Shown in pieces: positions 45,161 to 55,330 of a stretch of DNA of 64,000 bases (positions within the stretch are counted from its first letter, which is position 1; each line of letters opens with the position of its first letter). The translations under genes were made by a program, and so were the position numbers. Under the pieces are notes generated by a model. That model was given only the letters and a program-made list of their open reading frames with translations, was not told the origin of the DNA and searched no databases. This DNA comes from Methylobacillus glycogenes JCM 2850 (GTDB taxonomy: Bacteria > Pseudomonadota > Gammaproteobacteria > Burkholderiales > Methylophilaceae). The stretch covers positions 124,001 to 188,000 of the forward strand of contig NZ_BAMT01000004.1 in the NCBI RefSeq assembly GCF_000617925.1. Reading direction: 5' to 3'.

Positions 45161-47171
45161 ATGACCACACATATATCTGCTTCAACTGGTGCTGCAATCG
45201 CTTCCCGCCGTTTCCGGCTGCCGCTTGCCGTGGTACTGCTCATCTCTGCCATGCTGGCCTGGTTGGCCTTGCGCCTGGGTTTGTGGCTCAGCTTGGGGAG
45301 TGAGCGGCCTGATGGCATGGGGCTTATACATCCGCTGATACTGGGCACCTGGTTTGATGCCTGGACCATGAGCTATCTTCTGGCTCCCTTATTGCTGGTG
45401 AGTGCCGTGCTACCCAACCGCCTGCGCTTATCGCGTGTTGGCGATTGGGGGCGTCAGGGTCTGCTTTGGCTGGCTTTGGCCATACTGTTGTTTGGCATCG
45501 TCGCCGAAGTGATTTTCTGGCAAGAGTTCACCACGCGCTTCAATTTTATTGCCGTGGATTACCTGATCTATACCCATGAGGTGTTAGGCAATATCTGGGA
45601 GTCATACCCGATTCCGGCCATTCTGCTGGCGATTGCCCTGAGTGCCAGTTTGGTAACACTGCTGATCACGCGCTTGGTCAGCCTGCGAGTGCAGGCCCAT
45701 CGCTGGCAGCACAGAGCCGCGCTGGTGGCGCTAGCACTGGCATTGCCATTGGCTGCCACAGGCTTTGCCAATCTCGATCAGGCTAGCAACCCAGATCATT
45801 ATGCAGAGGAGTTGGCCGGGAATGGCTTGTTCTCCCTGGCTGCCGCCATGCGCCGTAACGAACTGGACTATCAAAAGTTTTATGCCACTGCCCCAGCCAA
45901 TGTCTCAGCGCGCCTATTGGCGCAGGCGGGCGTGGACTGGCGTGTGAAAAACACCCCTAATCACTTGCGCAAGGTAAGCCAGGCACCAGTCCAAAACAAC
46001 TATCAGCCAGAAATCAGCCTGCCGCCTGAGTTTATACGCAGGCCAAAAAACATTGTGCTGATTACCGTAGAAAGCTTGTCCGCTGAATATCTTGACAGCT
46101 TTGATGGCAAGCAGGGCGGGCTGACGCCACAGCTGGATAAGCTGGCAGCACAAGGGCTCAAGTTCAGCAATATCTACGCAACAGGCACGCGCACGGTACG
46201 TGGCCTGGAAGCGCTGTCGCTGGGCACACCGCCTATCCCCGGTCAGGCCATCGTGCATAGACCGGGCAATGATCATCTGGCAACGCTGGGTGAGCAAATG
46301 CGTAGTCAGGGTGTTACGCCGTATTTTATCTACGGCGGCTATGGCTACTTTGACAATATGAACAACTATTTCCGCGGTAATGATTACCGCGTGATAGATC
46401 GCACTGATTTCCCGGCACAAAGCATTGCCGCCGAGAACATCTGGGGCGTGGCAGATGAAAGCCTGTTTGCCAATACCTTGCAGACCCTGGATAAGGCGCA
46501 TGCGCAAGGCCAGCCTTTTATGGCACAAATCATGACTACCAGCAATCACAGACCATATACCTTCCCGGCAGCGGGTGGCAGGCAAGCAAGGTTCACGTAG
46601 CGCTGCAGTGAGTTACACCGATTACGCCATAGGTGATTTCATCCGCCAGGCGCAAAGCAAGCCCTGGTTTAACGACACCTTGTTTGTGATAGTGGCAGAC
46701 CATTGCGCCTCGGTAGCAGGCAAAACCAGCTTGCCAGTGGCTAAATACCGCATTCCCCTGATTTTCTATGCGCCGCATCTACTCAAGCCTGGCGTGGTGA
46801 GCCGCATGGCTAGCCAGATTGATATAGCCCCCACGTTGATGCAAGTGATGGGCATGCCACAAACTGGTTTCTTTGGTGCCTCCATGCTGGCGGCTCAGCA
46901 GGGTGAGCCACGGGCTTTCATCAGCAATTATCAGGATTTGGGCTATTACAAACACGATCAGCTCATTGTGCTTTCACCGCGCCGCACAGTCACCGCCTAT
47001 GCCATAGACCCGCATACCTTTGAGGCTAGCCCCATCGCCGTCAATCCTGAGCTGGCCAGGGAAGCTATCGTCTATTACCAGACGGCGTCTACAGCGTTCA
47101 AATCCGGCATGTTGCGTTTCCCCCAGCCACCTGCGTTTTTGGCCCAGGGAGCAGCGCATGGACAAAGCTAG
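45161..47171 (+). CDS. LTA synthase-like membrane sulfatase, apparent frameshift
   Basis: The repaired product of about 669 aa has five hydrophobic segments in the first 220 residues and then an alkaline-phosphatase-fold sulfatase domain beginning KNIVLITVESLSAEYLDSF, where a nearby Thr (GTRTVRGLEA) is the likely nucleophile. The first frame ends at 46600 after FPAAGGRQ. The domain continues in another frame as GSRSAAVSYTDYAIGDFI and VIVADHCAS. One extra base near 46570-46575 explains the split. Relatives transfer phosphoglycerol or phosphoethanolamine to envelope glycans. It overlaps the PAP2 phosphatase gene, suggesting a shared envelope lipid pathway. Confidence 0.8.
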
Positions 47172-47880
47172 ACCGCAGTTGACGATGGATAAGGCCGTAC
47201 CGTGGCGTCTGATATCAGCTGGCTTGTTGATCAGTGGCATGCTGATTCTGGCGCTGGAGCATTACACCTCAGTTGACCTCAGGCTGGAAGACTGGTTTTT
47301 TGATAACACCCTGCACGATTTTCCCTGGCGTAATCGCTGGTTTGCCACTGACTTTGCCCATGGCAGTGTTAAAAACCTGCTGACCTATGGCGGTGGGGCC
47401 GTGTTGACCTTGGTATTGCTGGACTTGGTCTACAAACAGAAATGGCTAAGCGATTTCTGGCGCTATCGTTTGCAAATTATCGCCTGGGCTTCGGTGTTGG
47501 TGCCTAGTGTTATCCGCGGCATTAAGCGGCTTTCACCCTTGAATTGCCCCTGGAGTGTAGATCGCTATGGCGGTGACGCACCCTATATGAAGTTGTTTGC
47601 GCATGTGCCAGATGGCTGGCAGGCCGGGCATTGTTTTCCTGCAGGCCATGCCAGCACCGGGCTGTGGTTGGTGGCTTTGGCGGTCATTTTTTTACCCGCA
47701 CATCCGCGTAAAGCGTTTTGGGCAGGGCTGGGTGGTTTGGGAGTAGGTCTGGCTTTGGGGTGGATACAGCAAATGCGCGGGGCACATTTTCTCAGCCATA
47801 CCCTGGTGTCGGCGTGGCTAAGCTGTTTTATCTTTTTTTTGCTGATGTATTGGTATCAAAACAAATTGCGCAGCAATTAG
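47158..47880 (+). CDS. PAP2-family membrane phosphatase
   Basis: This 240-aa protein has about five to six membrane segments and the three PAP2 motifs: KRLSPLNCPW, PAGHAST and a final RGAHFLSHTLVSA. It probably removes phosphate from a lipid such as undecaprenyl pyrophosphate, phosphatidate or lipid A. The ATG at 47158 lies inside the last codons of the upstream sulfatase gene and is preceded by GGAGCAG, so the two are translationally coupled. Confidence 0.88.
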   Translation: MDKARPQLTMDKAVPWRLISAGLLISGMLILALEHYTSVDLRLEDWFFDNTLHDFPWRNRWFATDFAHGSVKNLLTYGGGAVLTLVLLDLVYKQKWLSDFWRYRLQIIAWASVLVPSVIRGIKRLSPLNCPWSVDRYGGDAPYMKLFAHVPDGWQAGHCFPAGHASTGLWLVALAVIFLPAHPRKAFWAGLGGLGVGLALGWIQQMRGAHFLSHTLVSAWLSCFIFFLLMYWYQNKLRSN

Positions 47881-48361
47881 AAAGGACTGAAATTTATTCC
47901 AAGCAGTTGTAATGAATTTTATTGCAGGAAAATGTTCGGTTTTCTAGAAAAATAACGTCAAATTTGACTATAAAATTTTTAAGTTTTATTCTGCATACCA
48001 ACAATTATTCCGCGATGTATCACCACAAAATCCGCCAAAAAATTATTTATCTTCCCCCGCATTAGTGATCGTTGTATTCCGCATCTGTATTGAATTTAAG
48101 CGCTATCTTGTTTCAAGTTCATAAGGATTTGCTTGTAAATTTGATGACAAGTTCTAGTGAGAATTTGCATGGAGGTTTCATAAGGGAGTAAACAGGTTTT
48201 TCAGTGTATTGCATATTTATAAGCAAATGATAAAGTGTTGCTTTTTGCCGTTCCGGATGTCGGTTATTTTTACTTAATTGACTGAAAGTAAATGAGGTTT
48301 TTCCCTCATCAAGGCCAATCATATCAAGTGATTAATGAGCAATCTGCCTGGAGAAATAAAT
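47881..48361. other. AT-rich intergenic region before the adhesin gene
   Basis: The 480-base spacer is markedly more AT-rich than its surroundings and holds no supported gene; the leftward 67-codon frame at 48119-48322 has no ribosome binding site or domain. It is a plausible regulated promoter region for the surface adhesin. A drop in G+C here and at 52700-52900 brackets the adhesin locus. Confidence 0.45.
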
Positions 48362-49477
48362 ATGCAATCATATGACAACGATCAACACCCTCAGCAGTTA
48401 AATGACGCCTTGACCGAACCCTCATCAGTACAGGCTCCGCAAGCCCCAAGCTCCAAACAAGATGCCTCGCCCCCGCTCAAGCAAGATAAAACTCAGCTCA
48501 AACTCAAGAGAAAGAAAAACCTGCATGAAGCAGAAAAACACAAGCTGCTAGACGCTGCTGATACAAGCGTAACGCCAGCAGCGCAAGAGGATGAGCCCGC
48601 CGATATACAGGATCAGCAGTCTGCTGGCAGACTCAACGCTACTCACGATAGTCGTAGGTTCGCAAAGCCTAACGAGGGGGCTGAGGAAGGGCCAGGCCTT
48701 GCCCAAGACAACACTGCAGAGCTTACAGAACCTGGCAGAGTTCAACTGGCCGCCAATACCTTGAGGACTCAAAAGACGGCTACAGAAGTGAGCGCCCCGC
48801 TGGTGATGTATGACCCGAGTAGCGAGGTCGCTGCTCTGGACGAGGGTGCTGAAAGCTTAGAGCAAAGCGCTAGTGTAGAAAAAAACGGCGGGGGCGAACC
48901 AAACTGGGCTTTAGCAGGCCTCGCGCTACTGGGGTTTGGCATTGCTCATGGTGGGGGTGGTGGCGGACATCATGCGGATAAGCAAGCAACCGCACCCATC
49001 ATTACCCAGACCACCATCAATGGTGTGGTCATGGCTGGCTTGGTGTTGCCTGGTGCTGGCCTCAGTGTCAAAGCTTATTCGCTTGACGGCAAAGAGTTAG
49101 GTAGTAGTGCAGTGAATGACAAGGGTGAGTACAGCATTGTCATGTCAGGGGAGTATAACGGTACAGTCAAGCTGGTGCTGGTTGATGGCAACGGCAATGC
49201 CAATGACTATTGGAATGAGGCCTCAGGCCCCAAAGATGTAGGAGAGCTGAGCGCAATTGCCAATATCAAGGCTGGTCATGGCAACTCCATCATGATGACC
49301 TCCTTGACCAATATGGCCGCTGAAAAGCTGGCTGGGCAGACACCGAGCGCGAGTCAGGTGAATGCTGTCAACCAGGCTGTGGCCAAGCTGTTTGGTCTTG
49401 ATGATATTTTGGTCACCGCGCCAGTTCCTGTGGTGACCAATACCGGGGCAGACAACCTGAGTCATGCAAACGACTAA
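48362..49477 (+). CDS. Large repetitive adhesin (BapA/SiiE-type), N-terminal part
   Basis: The first about 190 residues are hydrophilic and Gln/Ala/Glu-rich. They are followed by the glycine/histidine segment typical of BapA-type type I secreted adhesins (WALAGLALLGFGIAHGGGGGG) and an Ig-like or carboxypeptidase-like domain (VMAGLVLPGAGLSVKAYSLDGKEL). I start at MQSYDNDQ, where GGAGAA lies 7 bases upstream. The frame stops at 49477 in the middle of the NLSHAND segment that in related adhesins leads into the first repeats. The next codons are an interior repeat in another frame, so part of the gene appears to be missing here. Confidence 0.65.
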   Translation: MQSYDNDQHPQQLNDALTEPSSVQAPQAPSSKQDASPPLKQDKTQLKLKRKKNLHEAEKHKLLDAADTSVTPAAQEDEPADIQDQQSAGRLNATHDSRRFAKPNEGAEEGPGLAQDNTAELTEPGRVQLAANTLRTQKTATEVSAPLVMYDPSSEVAALDEGAESLEQSASVEKNGGGEPNWALAGLALLGFGIAHGGGGGGHHADKQATAPIITQTTINGVVMAGLVLPGAGLSVKAYSLDGKELGSSAVNDKGEYSIVMSGEYNGTVKLVLVDGNGNANDYWNEASGPKDVGELSAIANIKAGHGNSIMMTSLTNMAAEKLAGQTPSASQVNAVNQAVAKLFGLDDILVTAPVPVVTNTGADNLSHAND

Positions 49478-49482
49478 ATGGA

Positions 49483-50118
49483 GTGACAAGTAAACTGGGT
49501 AACGCCACAGTGACTGGCACGAACTGGATGTTCAAACCGGGTAAGGCCGTGGAAGGTGCTCATCAACTCACTGCGGTAGTAGAAAACCTTGCGACGGGTT
49601 TACAAGGCAGCCCCAGCTCGGTGTACAACTTCAACATCTACACTGCGCTGCCAGTCACCATCATGGACGATGTTGGTAGCAGTCAGACCGCGCTGGTCAA
49701 CAATGCGATTACCGACGATGCAACGCCCACCTTGAGTGGTAGCTTGATTACGGGTTTGCTCAGCAGTGAAGAACTCGCAATTTATGACACCGTAAATGGC
49801 GTCACCAGCAAGCTGGGCACAGCCATCATCAACGGCCTGACTTGGAGCTACACGCCTGAGGTGGCGCTGGCGGATGGCAGCCATGTTCTGATGGCCGCTA
49901 TACAAGCACGCGGCAGCAGTGATGTCGCCAAAACCCATATAGCGAGTAGCAGCACTACCATTGTTGTGGATACCAATCCGGGAGTACCAAGCCAGGCGGT
50001 AAATATCAGCACACTAGAAATGGGAGCAAAAGCGCGTTACATCATGCTGCGCTTCTCTCCTAAAGCCCGGTCAGAATCTTTAATAGCGCGGATTTACCTA
50101 CGCCTATGGGGCCTATGA
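49483..50118 (+). CDS. Adhesin repeat fragment, fused to antisense of the ABC transporter gene
   Basis: From NGVTSKLGNATVTGTNWMFKPG onward this frame contains two bacterial Ig-like repeat units (the second has VNGVTSKLGTAIINGLTWSYTP). It is adhesin sequence up to about NPGVPSQAVNIS near 50010. After about 50030-50060 the frame runs into the antisense of the truncated ABC transporter gene (KARSESLIARIYLRLWGL), so the last codons are not adhesin. The natural adhesin should continue with more repeats and a C-terminal secretion signal, which are absent. This is either a real deletion or a collapsed assembly. Confidence 0.6.
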   Translation: MTSKLGNATVTGTNWMFKPGKAVEGAHQLTAVVENLATGLQGSPSSVYNFNIYTALPVTIMDDVGSSQTALVNNAITDDATPTLSGSLITGLLSSEELAIYDTVNGVTSKLGTAIINGLTWSYTPEVALADGSHVLMAAIQARGSSDVAKTHIASSSTTIVVDTNPGVPSQAVNISTLEMGAKARYIMLRFSPKARSESLIARIYLRLWGL

Positions 50119-51253
50119 TGCCTATGCGCTCGCCGGGCATGATGCGCAGGCGTTCGATACTGAGCGGCTGTTTGCGATCCTTGAAGCTATATTGCATGTC
50201 GCGCAATTCCCATTCACCGCGCAAGGTTTCCACACGCAGGGTCTGCGATTGACCAGCGCTGTCTTTCTGCAGTGCCAGTACGCCATCCAGCGCTTTGGCG
50301 GCAATCTTGACCTGTGCTGCCTGCACCATGAGCATAGGGACTGAAGTAATAGGGGTGAGAATGCGTCCTGCCAGAATGGAGGCAGCAATAATGCTACCGC
50401 TGGTGAGTTCACGCTGGGTTACCGCGATATATGCGCCTACCGATACCACACCTACATAGGCTAGTTGTTGGGCAAACTGCACAAAATAGGAGGTGGATTC
50501 CGAGATTTCACGCGACTTGAGGTCTGAGTGCAACACGGCTTCTGACAGCTCGCGCCAGCGGCGGCGGCAGTTGGCCATGAGGTCGTTGGCCTTGATCCAT
50601 TCCATGGACTTGATGCTTTCCACCAAGAAGCCATATTTACGGTTGCTGGAGGCAAACTGTTTGCTGGCATGCTGACGCACACGCAAATGCTGGATGATGC
50701 CAAACGGTAGCAAAATACCCAGTAATATCAATGGCACTAGCGTGACTTCTGGCCCGCCCAGTGCATACAGTCCAAACAGGAACAGGATGGCATAAGGCGC
50801 ATCCACCACGCCAAACGACATCAGGGCAACCAAAAAGCCACGTATGGTTTCGTAACTTTGTAATTGCGAGGCAAACGAGGCGGCTTGCAGAGGGATTTGA
50901 TCCATGCGCGTGCGAATCAGCGCATCGTAAACGGTGACCGAAAGGTTGCGGTCTATGCGTTGCACAATGTAGTGCGAGATAGTGCTACGCAATTTTTGCA
51001 GGAATAGTTGCAAACCGCTGGCAATAGCCACCCCCACGGTCAGTACAATCAGCGTTTCTGTGCCCTGGCGCGGCAATACGCGGTCATATACCTGCATGCT
51101 GTAAAGCGCCGTAGCAAAGGCAATCAGGTTGATCAGCAGGCCTGCAAGGGCAAAGAAGATCCAGGCTGGGGTTTGCCTGAATGTTTCGCGCCTTAAAATC
51201 TGCAGAATTTTCTTGGGCTGGGCTGGGCCGGCTGCTTGTGTTGTTGTGCTCAT
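50060..51253 (-). CDS. Type I secretion ABC transporter (LapB-like), truncated
   Basis: This 397-aa fragment has the six-helix membrane domain of a type I secretion transporter (WIFFALAGLLINLIAFATALYSMQVYDRVLP onward) and the start of the ATPase with Walker A GPIGVGKSALLKILTGL. It ends right after Walker A. The Q-loop, LSGGQ signature, Walker B and H-loop, about 170 residues, are missing. The break coincides with the junction to the adhesin fragment. Its outer membrane partner lies 13 bases upstream in the same operon. As it stands it cannot hydrolyse ATP. Confidence 0.8.
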   Translation of the reverse strand: MSTTTQAAGPAQPKKILQILRRETFRQTPAWIFFALAGLLINLIAFATALYSMQVYDRVLPRQGTETLIVLTVGVAIASGLQLFLQKLRSTISHYIVQRIDRNLSVTVYDALIRTRMDQIPLQAASFASQLQSYETIRGFLVALMSFGVVDAPYAILFLFGLYALGGPEVTLVPLILLGILLPFGIIQHLRVRQHASKQFASSNRKYGFLVESIKSMEWIKANDLMANCRRRWRELSEAVLHSDLKSREISESTSYFVQFAQQLAYVGVVSVGAYIAVTQRELTSGSIIAASILAGRILTPITSVPMLMVQAAQVKIAAKALDGVLALQKDSAGQSQTLRVETLRGEWELRDMQYSFKDRKQPLSIERLRIMPGERIGIIGPIGVGKSALLKILTGL

Positions 51254-51266
51254 GATCCTGGCTTCC

Positions 51267-52691
51267 TTAGTTGGTCAGTTGCAGTTCGCCGCGATAAATC
51301 TTCACAGCGCGGTCGGCGGCATTAATGTTGGCTTGCAGGTTGGCTTGGCTTAACTCAGTGCCACTCAGGTCACGAGCAGCATTGAGCAGGTCTATCCAGG
51401 TACGCTGGCCCACGGCAAATTGCCTGCCGTAGGAGTTGAGCACCTCGCGATTGCTATTAACACTGGCGGCAATGCTCTCAAATTGGGCAAAGCCTTGATC
51501 CAGATCAATTTTCTGCGCAGTCACGGCATTGTTGATATCCTGCCGGGCTGCATCTACAGCCGCCTGCCGCCCGGCAATGCGCTGAGCTACGCTTTCATAC
51601 TGGTAATAACTGCTGAGGCCTGCACCTGGCGTGTATTGCATGTTCAACATCAGGCGCTGCTCGTTTGGACGATTGAAGCCATTGATATCTACGCCATTGG
51701 CATATCTATCCATCTGCAGGTTAAGGTTAACGTTGGGAAGCATATTGGCGCGTGCGCGCGCTGCATCCACTTCAGCCTGTTCCACCTCAGCCTGGGTACG
51801 TTTGAGCAGGGGTGAAAAATACAGACTTTGCGCGATGGTGGTGCTCAGGTTCTGGTTGTCCTGGCTTGGCAAGTCAGGGATGCGCAGTGATTGGCTATTC
51901 AACATCAGCCCGGTGACCTGGGATAGTTGCGATAAGGTGGTATTGCGTCTGGCTTCGGTAGCCTTGAGGTCAGACTCGGTTTGGGAGATGCGGCTTTCAA
52001 CAAAGGTGATGTCCGCCTGGCTGGAACGTCCCCCTTCAAATCGACGCAATATCATGGCGTGATATTCTTCATACCTATCCAGCGTGTTTTGAAATACCGT
52101 GATTTGCAGCGCAGCGGCTAAGTAGTTGCGCCAGAGGTTGACCAAAGACAATGCCACGCTTTGACGGGTTTCATCGATTGCCAAAGTAGCAATGGATTCT
52201 CTCACCTGCGCCTGATTGACCCCGGTGCTGAGTTTGCCGAAGGTATACAGCGGCTGGGTCAAACCAGCACTTAACACTTGACGTCCATGCTCGCCGATAT
52301 TGACGCTGACATTGGGGGTTGGGTAATACGCCTGCTTGGCGACGGTGATGTCGGTTTTAGCCACCATCTGGTCAAACATGCTGCGCCTGATCAAGGGGTG
52401 GTGCGCATAAGCCGCCTGCAATAACTGTTCAAAGCTTAAAGGGCCGCTGTGGTCTGCCGGAAGTAGGCCTATGGGCTGTTCAATAATGGGTTGTGATGCG
52501 GCCAGCGGGATGAGCTGGGCTTCCTCTTGCGATTGGAAATATTTATCCAGCACTAGTTTTTGCGCTTTGGCTGGCGCTTGCCCGTTGGGTGAGAGACTGC
52601 CAAACCGGGCTGCTTGATCGGCATCTGCTTGTGCCAAGCCCGGGAACATGCAAATAAGCAATAAAATATAAGCGGCTTTCATGCGACTCAC
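51267..52691 (-). CDS. TolC-family outer membrane protein of the type I secretion system
   Basis: This 474-aa protein has a signal peptide (MSRMKAAYILLLICMFPGLAQADA) and two outer-membrane-efflux repeats, including FEQLLQAAYAHHPLIRRS, an AlaGlu-rich coiled coil and VGQRTWIDLLNAARDLSGTELSQA. It provides the exit channel for the adhesin secreted by the adjacent ABC transporter (LapE/AggA-like role). No membrane fusion protein of the HlyD type is in the window; it would normally lie beyond the truncated transporter. Confidence 0.86.
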   Translation of the reverse strand: MSRMKAAYILLLICMFPGLAQADADQAARFGSLSPNGQAPAKAQKLVLDKYFQSQEEAQLIPLAASQPIIEQPIGLLPADHSGPLSFEQLLQAAYAHHPLIRRSMFDQMVAKTDITVAKQAYYPTPNVSVNIGEHGRQVLSAGLTQPLYTFGKLSTGVNQAQVRESIATLAIDETRQSVALSLVNLWRNYLAAALQITVFQNTLDRYEEYHAMILRRFEGGRSSQADITFVESRISQTESDLKATEARRNTTLSQLSQVTGLMLNSQSLRIPDLPSQDNQNLSTTIAQSLYFSPLLKRTQAEVEQAEVDAARARANMLPNVNLNLQMDRYANGVDINGFNRPNEQRLMLNMQYTPGAGLSSYYQYESVAQRIAGRQAAVDAARQDINNAVTAQKIDLDQGFAQFESIAASVNSNREVLNSYGRQFAVGQRTWIDLLNAARDLSGTELSQANLQANINAADRAVKIYRGELQLTN

Positions 52692-52989
52692 CTTTTAGGC
52701 AAATTTAAAGTAAATTAATTATGCAATTTACTTTAAATGAATCAATACATGACATTAATTTAACTTATAAATTTTTAGTTAATATTTCGCCTGTATTGCC
52801 CGTGCCTATTGTATTTCATTGATTAATATCAATTTTTGAAAGGTGAGCGTATTTACATTAATTTTGTAAAAAGCATCTGTTTTGAGTTGTATAAGCAAAA
52901 TTGACGGGCAGGAGCCATCCATACGCAAGCTTGCTCGCTTGAATCATGCTGCAAGCGTGGCTATAAACGCTGTTGGTTTGAAACCGCGC

Positions 52990-54282
52990 TTATTTGGCTT
53001 TAGGCAGCCCAGACCACTCAGTGGTGTAGCTCGGGCTGAGAAATGCACGGCGCATGCCCCAATCATCCCCTAAGGCTTCTGCCGCAAGCTTGATGGTGCC
53101 GCGCTTATAGCGTTGATTAATACTGTCTAGGGTAGCCATCAGACGCTGGGATTTAGGCGTGGGCGCGCTAAAGCCAAACAAATCCTGCTGCTGGCCTGCG
53201 CTTGAAACCAATTCACTCAGCATGACGCCCGCCTTGAGATAATAGATTCCAGGCCTATAAATGCGCCGCAACACCCAGAGGGCAGCTTGGGTTAGTTGTA
53301 TGCTGCAATTGGTGGGAGAGGGCAGCGCGAGAAACTGCCCAGCGTGGAAAAACGCTGCCTGATCGTGCAGACCATTATTGATAGAAACATAAAGGGCACT
53401 GGTATATAAACCCTTGGCCCGCATGCGCAAGGCGGCATTACTGGCATGAAAGCTCACGGCGGCACTGAGCTCTTGCAGATCGGTCAGCCGCTTGGCGAAA
53501 GAGCGTGAAGAAATAATCTGCTTGGCATCGGGCAAATCTTCGCCCACGCTGTGCCAGGCTTCACCATTCAACTCCCTGACCGTGCGCTCAAGAATCACAC
53601 CAAATTCGTCGCGCACACGCTTGGGGTCGGCCTGCTTGAGACGCCAGGCATTATGCACGCCTAGCTTATTAAGCTTGCGCTCCAGCCGTGACCCCACACC
53701 CCAGACGCAGGAAACCGGCAGGTTTTCCAGCAGTTGCTGCTGCTGTTTCATGGGCATGCTGCTGAGATCACAGACCCCATCAAAGCCCTCTACGCGCTTG
53801 GCAATATGGTTGGCGAGTTTAGCCAGTGTTTTGCTATGACCTATGCCTACCCCTATGCCCAGGCCTGTCCATTGCTGTACGGTATTCTTGATGCTGGTAC
53901 CCAGGGCGAATAAATCACCCTGCATACCAGTCAGATCAAGAAACGATTCATCAATCGAATACACCTCCACCACAGGCGAAAATTGCCGCAAGGTTGCGAT
54001 AAAGCGATTGCTCATATCGGCATACAACGCATAATTGCTTGAAAACGCCGTTACGCCATGCTTGCGAGCCTCACGCTCCACCTCAAACCATGGACGGCAC
54101 ATCCATAAAGCCAGTTTTTGCTTGGCTTCCTTGTTTTGCGCAATCACGCAGCCGTCATTGTTTGAAAGCACCACCACGGGCTTGCCGCGCAAATCTGGCC
54201 TGAACACCTGCTCACAACTGGCGTAGAAGGAGTTGGCATCGCATAAGGCATAGGTGGTGGGGCTAGGCATAAAATTGGACAT
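52990..54282 (-). CDS. umuC: DNA polymerase V catalytic subunit UmuC
   Basis: This 430-aa Y-family translesion polymerase has the metal-binding start YALCDANSFYASCEQVF, the catalytic pair VYSIDESFLDL, a helix-hairpin-helix region (VWGVGSRLERKLNKLGV) and the UmuC-specific C-terminus (QQQDLFGFS). It is SOS-controlled: a LexA box lies 70 bases upstream. Unusually, umuD is not directly upstream but about 3.9 kb away on the same strand beyond a toxin-antitoxin pair and two pqqA genes. Confidence 0.95.
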   Translation of the reverse strand: MSNFMPSPTTYALCDANSFYASCEQVFRPDLRGKPVVVLSNNDGCVIAQNKEAKQKLALWMCRPWFEVEREARKHGVTAFSSNYALYADMSNRFIATLRQFSPVVEVYSIDESFLDLTGMQGDLFALGTSIKNTVQQWTGLGIGVGIGHSKTLAKLANHIAKRVEGFDGVCDLSSMPMKQQQQLLENLPVSCVWGVGSRLERKLNKLGVHNAWRLKQADPKRVRDEFGVILERTVRELNGEAWHSVGEDLPDAKQIISSRSFAKRLTDLQELSAAVSFHASNAALRMRAKGLYTSALYVSINNGLHDQAAFFHAGQFLALPSPTNCSIQLTQAALWVLRRIYRPGIYYLKAGVMLSELVSSAGQQQDLFGFSAPTPKSQRLMATLDSINQRYKRGTIKLAAEALGDDWGMRRAFLSPSYTTEWSGLPKAK

Positions 54283-54351
54283 AGGGCGGTGCTAGAGGCT
54301 GTTTTATGACGAAGAGCGATGACTCAGGTCAGGCTTGATGGGGAAATTATA

Positions 54352-54367
54352 CTGTACATTCGTACAG
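54352..54367 (-). promoter_or_regulatory. LexA box (SOS operator) of umuC
   Basis: CTGTACATTCGTACAG matches the CTG-N10-CAG SOS consensus and is nearly palindromic. It lies 70 bases upstream of umuC, within 130 bases of the toxin stop codon. Confidence 0.9.
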
Positions 54368-54457
54368 TTTCTGCGATGTTGTGATGGTGGGCTAGGCGTG
54401 TGAAGCCACATGTAGTCGATAAGATGCGACTTAGGGTGTTGATGCAAATGCTTAGAA

Positions 54458-55330
54458 TTAACTACGTAATGCCATGGCGCGCAGCAGTGCGTCGATTTGC
54501 CCGAAGGCATCCTGCTGCCACTGTTCTGGCGTTCTATCACCGAGTGCATCTGTGTTTTCAACAAAGCGTCTTACACAGGTAGGGCCATGTCCTTCGAAAG
54601 CGTCAAACTTGTCGGCGATATGCTGAAAGCCGAGTACTCCACTTTTATGTTCCAGTAGTGGGCGGCATTGCTGTGCCAGCGCTTCAATACCCCCTGGATA
54701 GTGACGCACACAGTAGTAGATATCGTAGGCATCTTTTTGCTTGTAGCGCCCCGCGAGCGCATGCCCCTTCATTGCTAGCAAGGCGGGGATAGAGCACACA
54801 GCAATTTCTACGCGGTTTGTTCCGCCTTCAGGCATCTGTCCTGCTACTGCCACGAGTTGATAGAAGCGTATCGCCAGATCGGCACCATCCGCGTGTTGTA
54901 CAGCGAAGTCACTGATCAGAGGTGGGAGGTTTTTGACGACTTTAGTGTCGCGCGGCATCAAAAAATCGACTACGACATCAATCGTTTCTCCTCCATCTCT
55001 GGCGGGAACTTGGCGCACGAGTTGAAAGCGCCTCAGGCTTTCCCGTTGGGCATAGCCATGGCCTAGCAGCGCACCGATTAAAGTGGCATATTCGCCCTCG
55101 CCAAGTGCTGCCGCATCCAGGCCAACATCCACATCTAGAGTGCCAATATGCGGCATGTCTTCGTTGGCCAATAGCAGCCAGGGAACTGCGCCGCCGATGA
55201 TGGCGAACTTACCCTTGAAACTTCCTAGAATCTGGCCCATCTCAATGAGCACAGACTTTACGGCAGCGGTCGTGCGGTCATCGTACTCGGCTGCAGACTG
55301 CGGTTCTTGTGGCTGTGTCATTTTGGCCAT
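54458..55330 (-). CDS. AbiEii-like nucleotidyltransferase toxin
   Basis: This 290-aa protein has a nucleotidyltransferase start (FAIIGGAVPWLLLANE) and a metal motif TLDVDVGLD, as in AbiEii/MNT-type toxins of type IV toxin-antitoxin systems, which modify tRNA or other RNA acceptors. A later motif KGHALAGRYKQKDAYDIYYCVRHYPGG matches the family C-terminal region (Lys-x-x-Ala-x-x-x-Arg-x-x-x-Lys-Asp). Its start overlaps the stop of the AbiEi-like antitoxin by 13 bases. It may protect against phage or stabilise this region. Confidence 0.82.
   Translation of the reverse strand: MAKMTQPQEPQSAAEYDDRTTAAVKSVLIEMGQILGSFKGKFAIIGGAVPWLLLANEDMPHIGTLDVDVGLDAAALGEGEYATLIGALLGHGYAQRESLRRFQLVRQVPARDGGETIDVVVDFLMPRDTKVVKNLPPLISDFAVQHADGADLAIRFYQLVAVAGQMPEGGTNRVEIAVCSIPALLAMKGHALAGRYKQKDAYDIYYCVRHYPGGIEALAQQCRPLLEHKSGVLGFQHIADKFDAFEGHGPTCVRRFVENTDALGDRTPEQWQQDAFGQIDALLRAMALRS

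Noticed and set aside
48119-48322. 67-codon minus-strand frame in the adhesin promoter region
   Set aside because: AT-rich spacer with no ribosome binding site and no homology that I can see.
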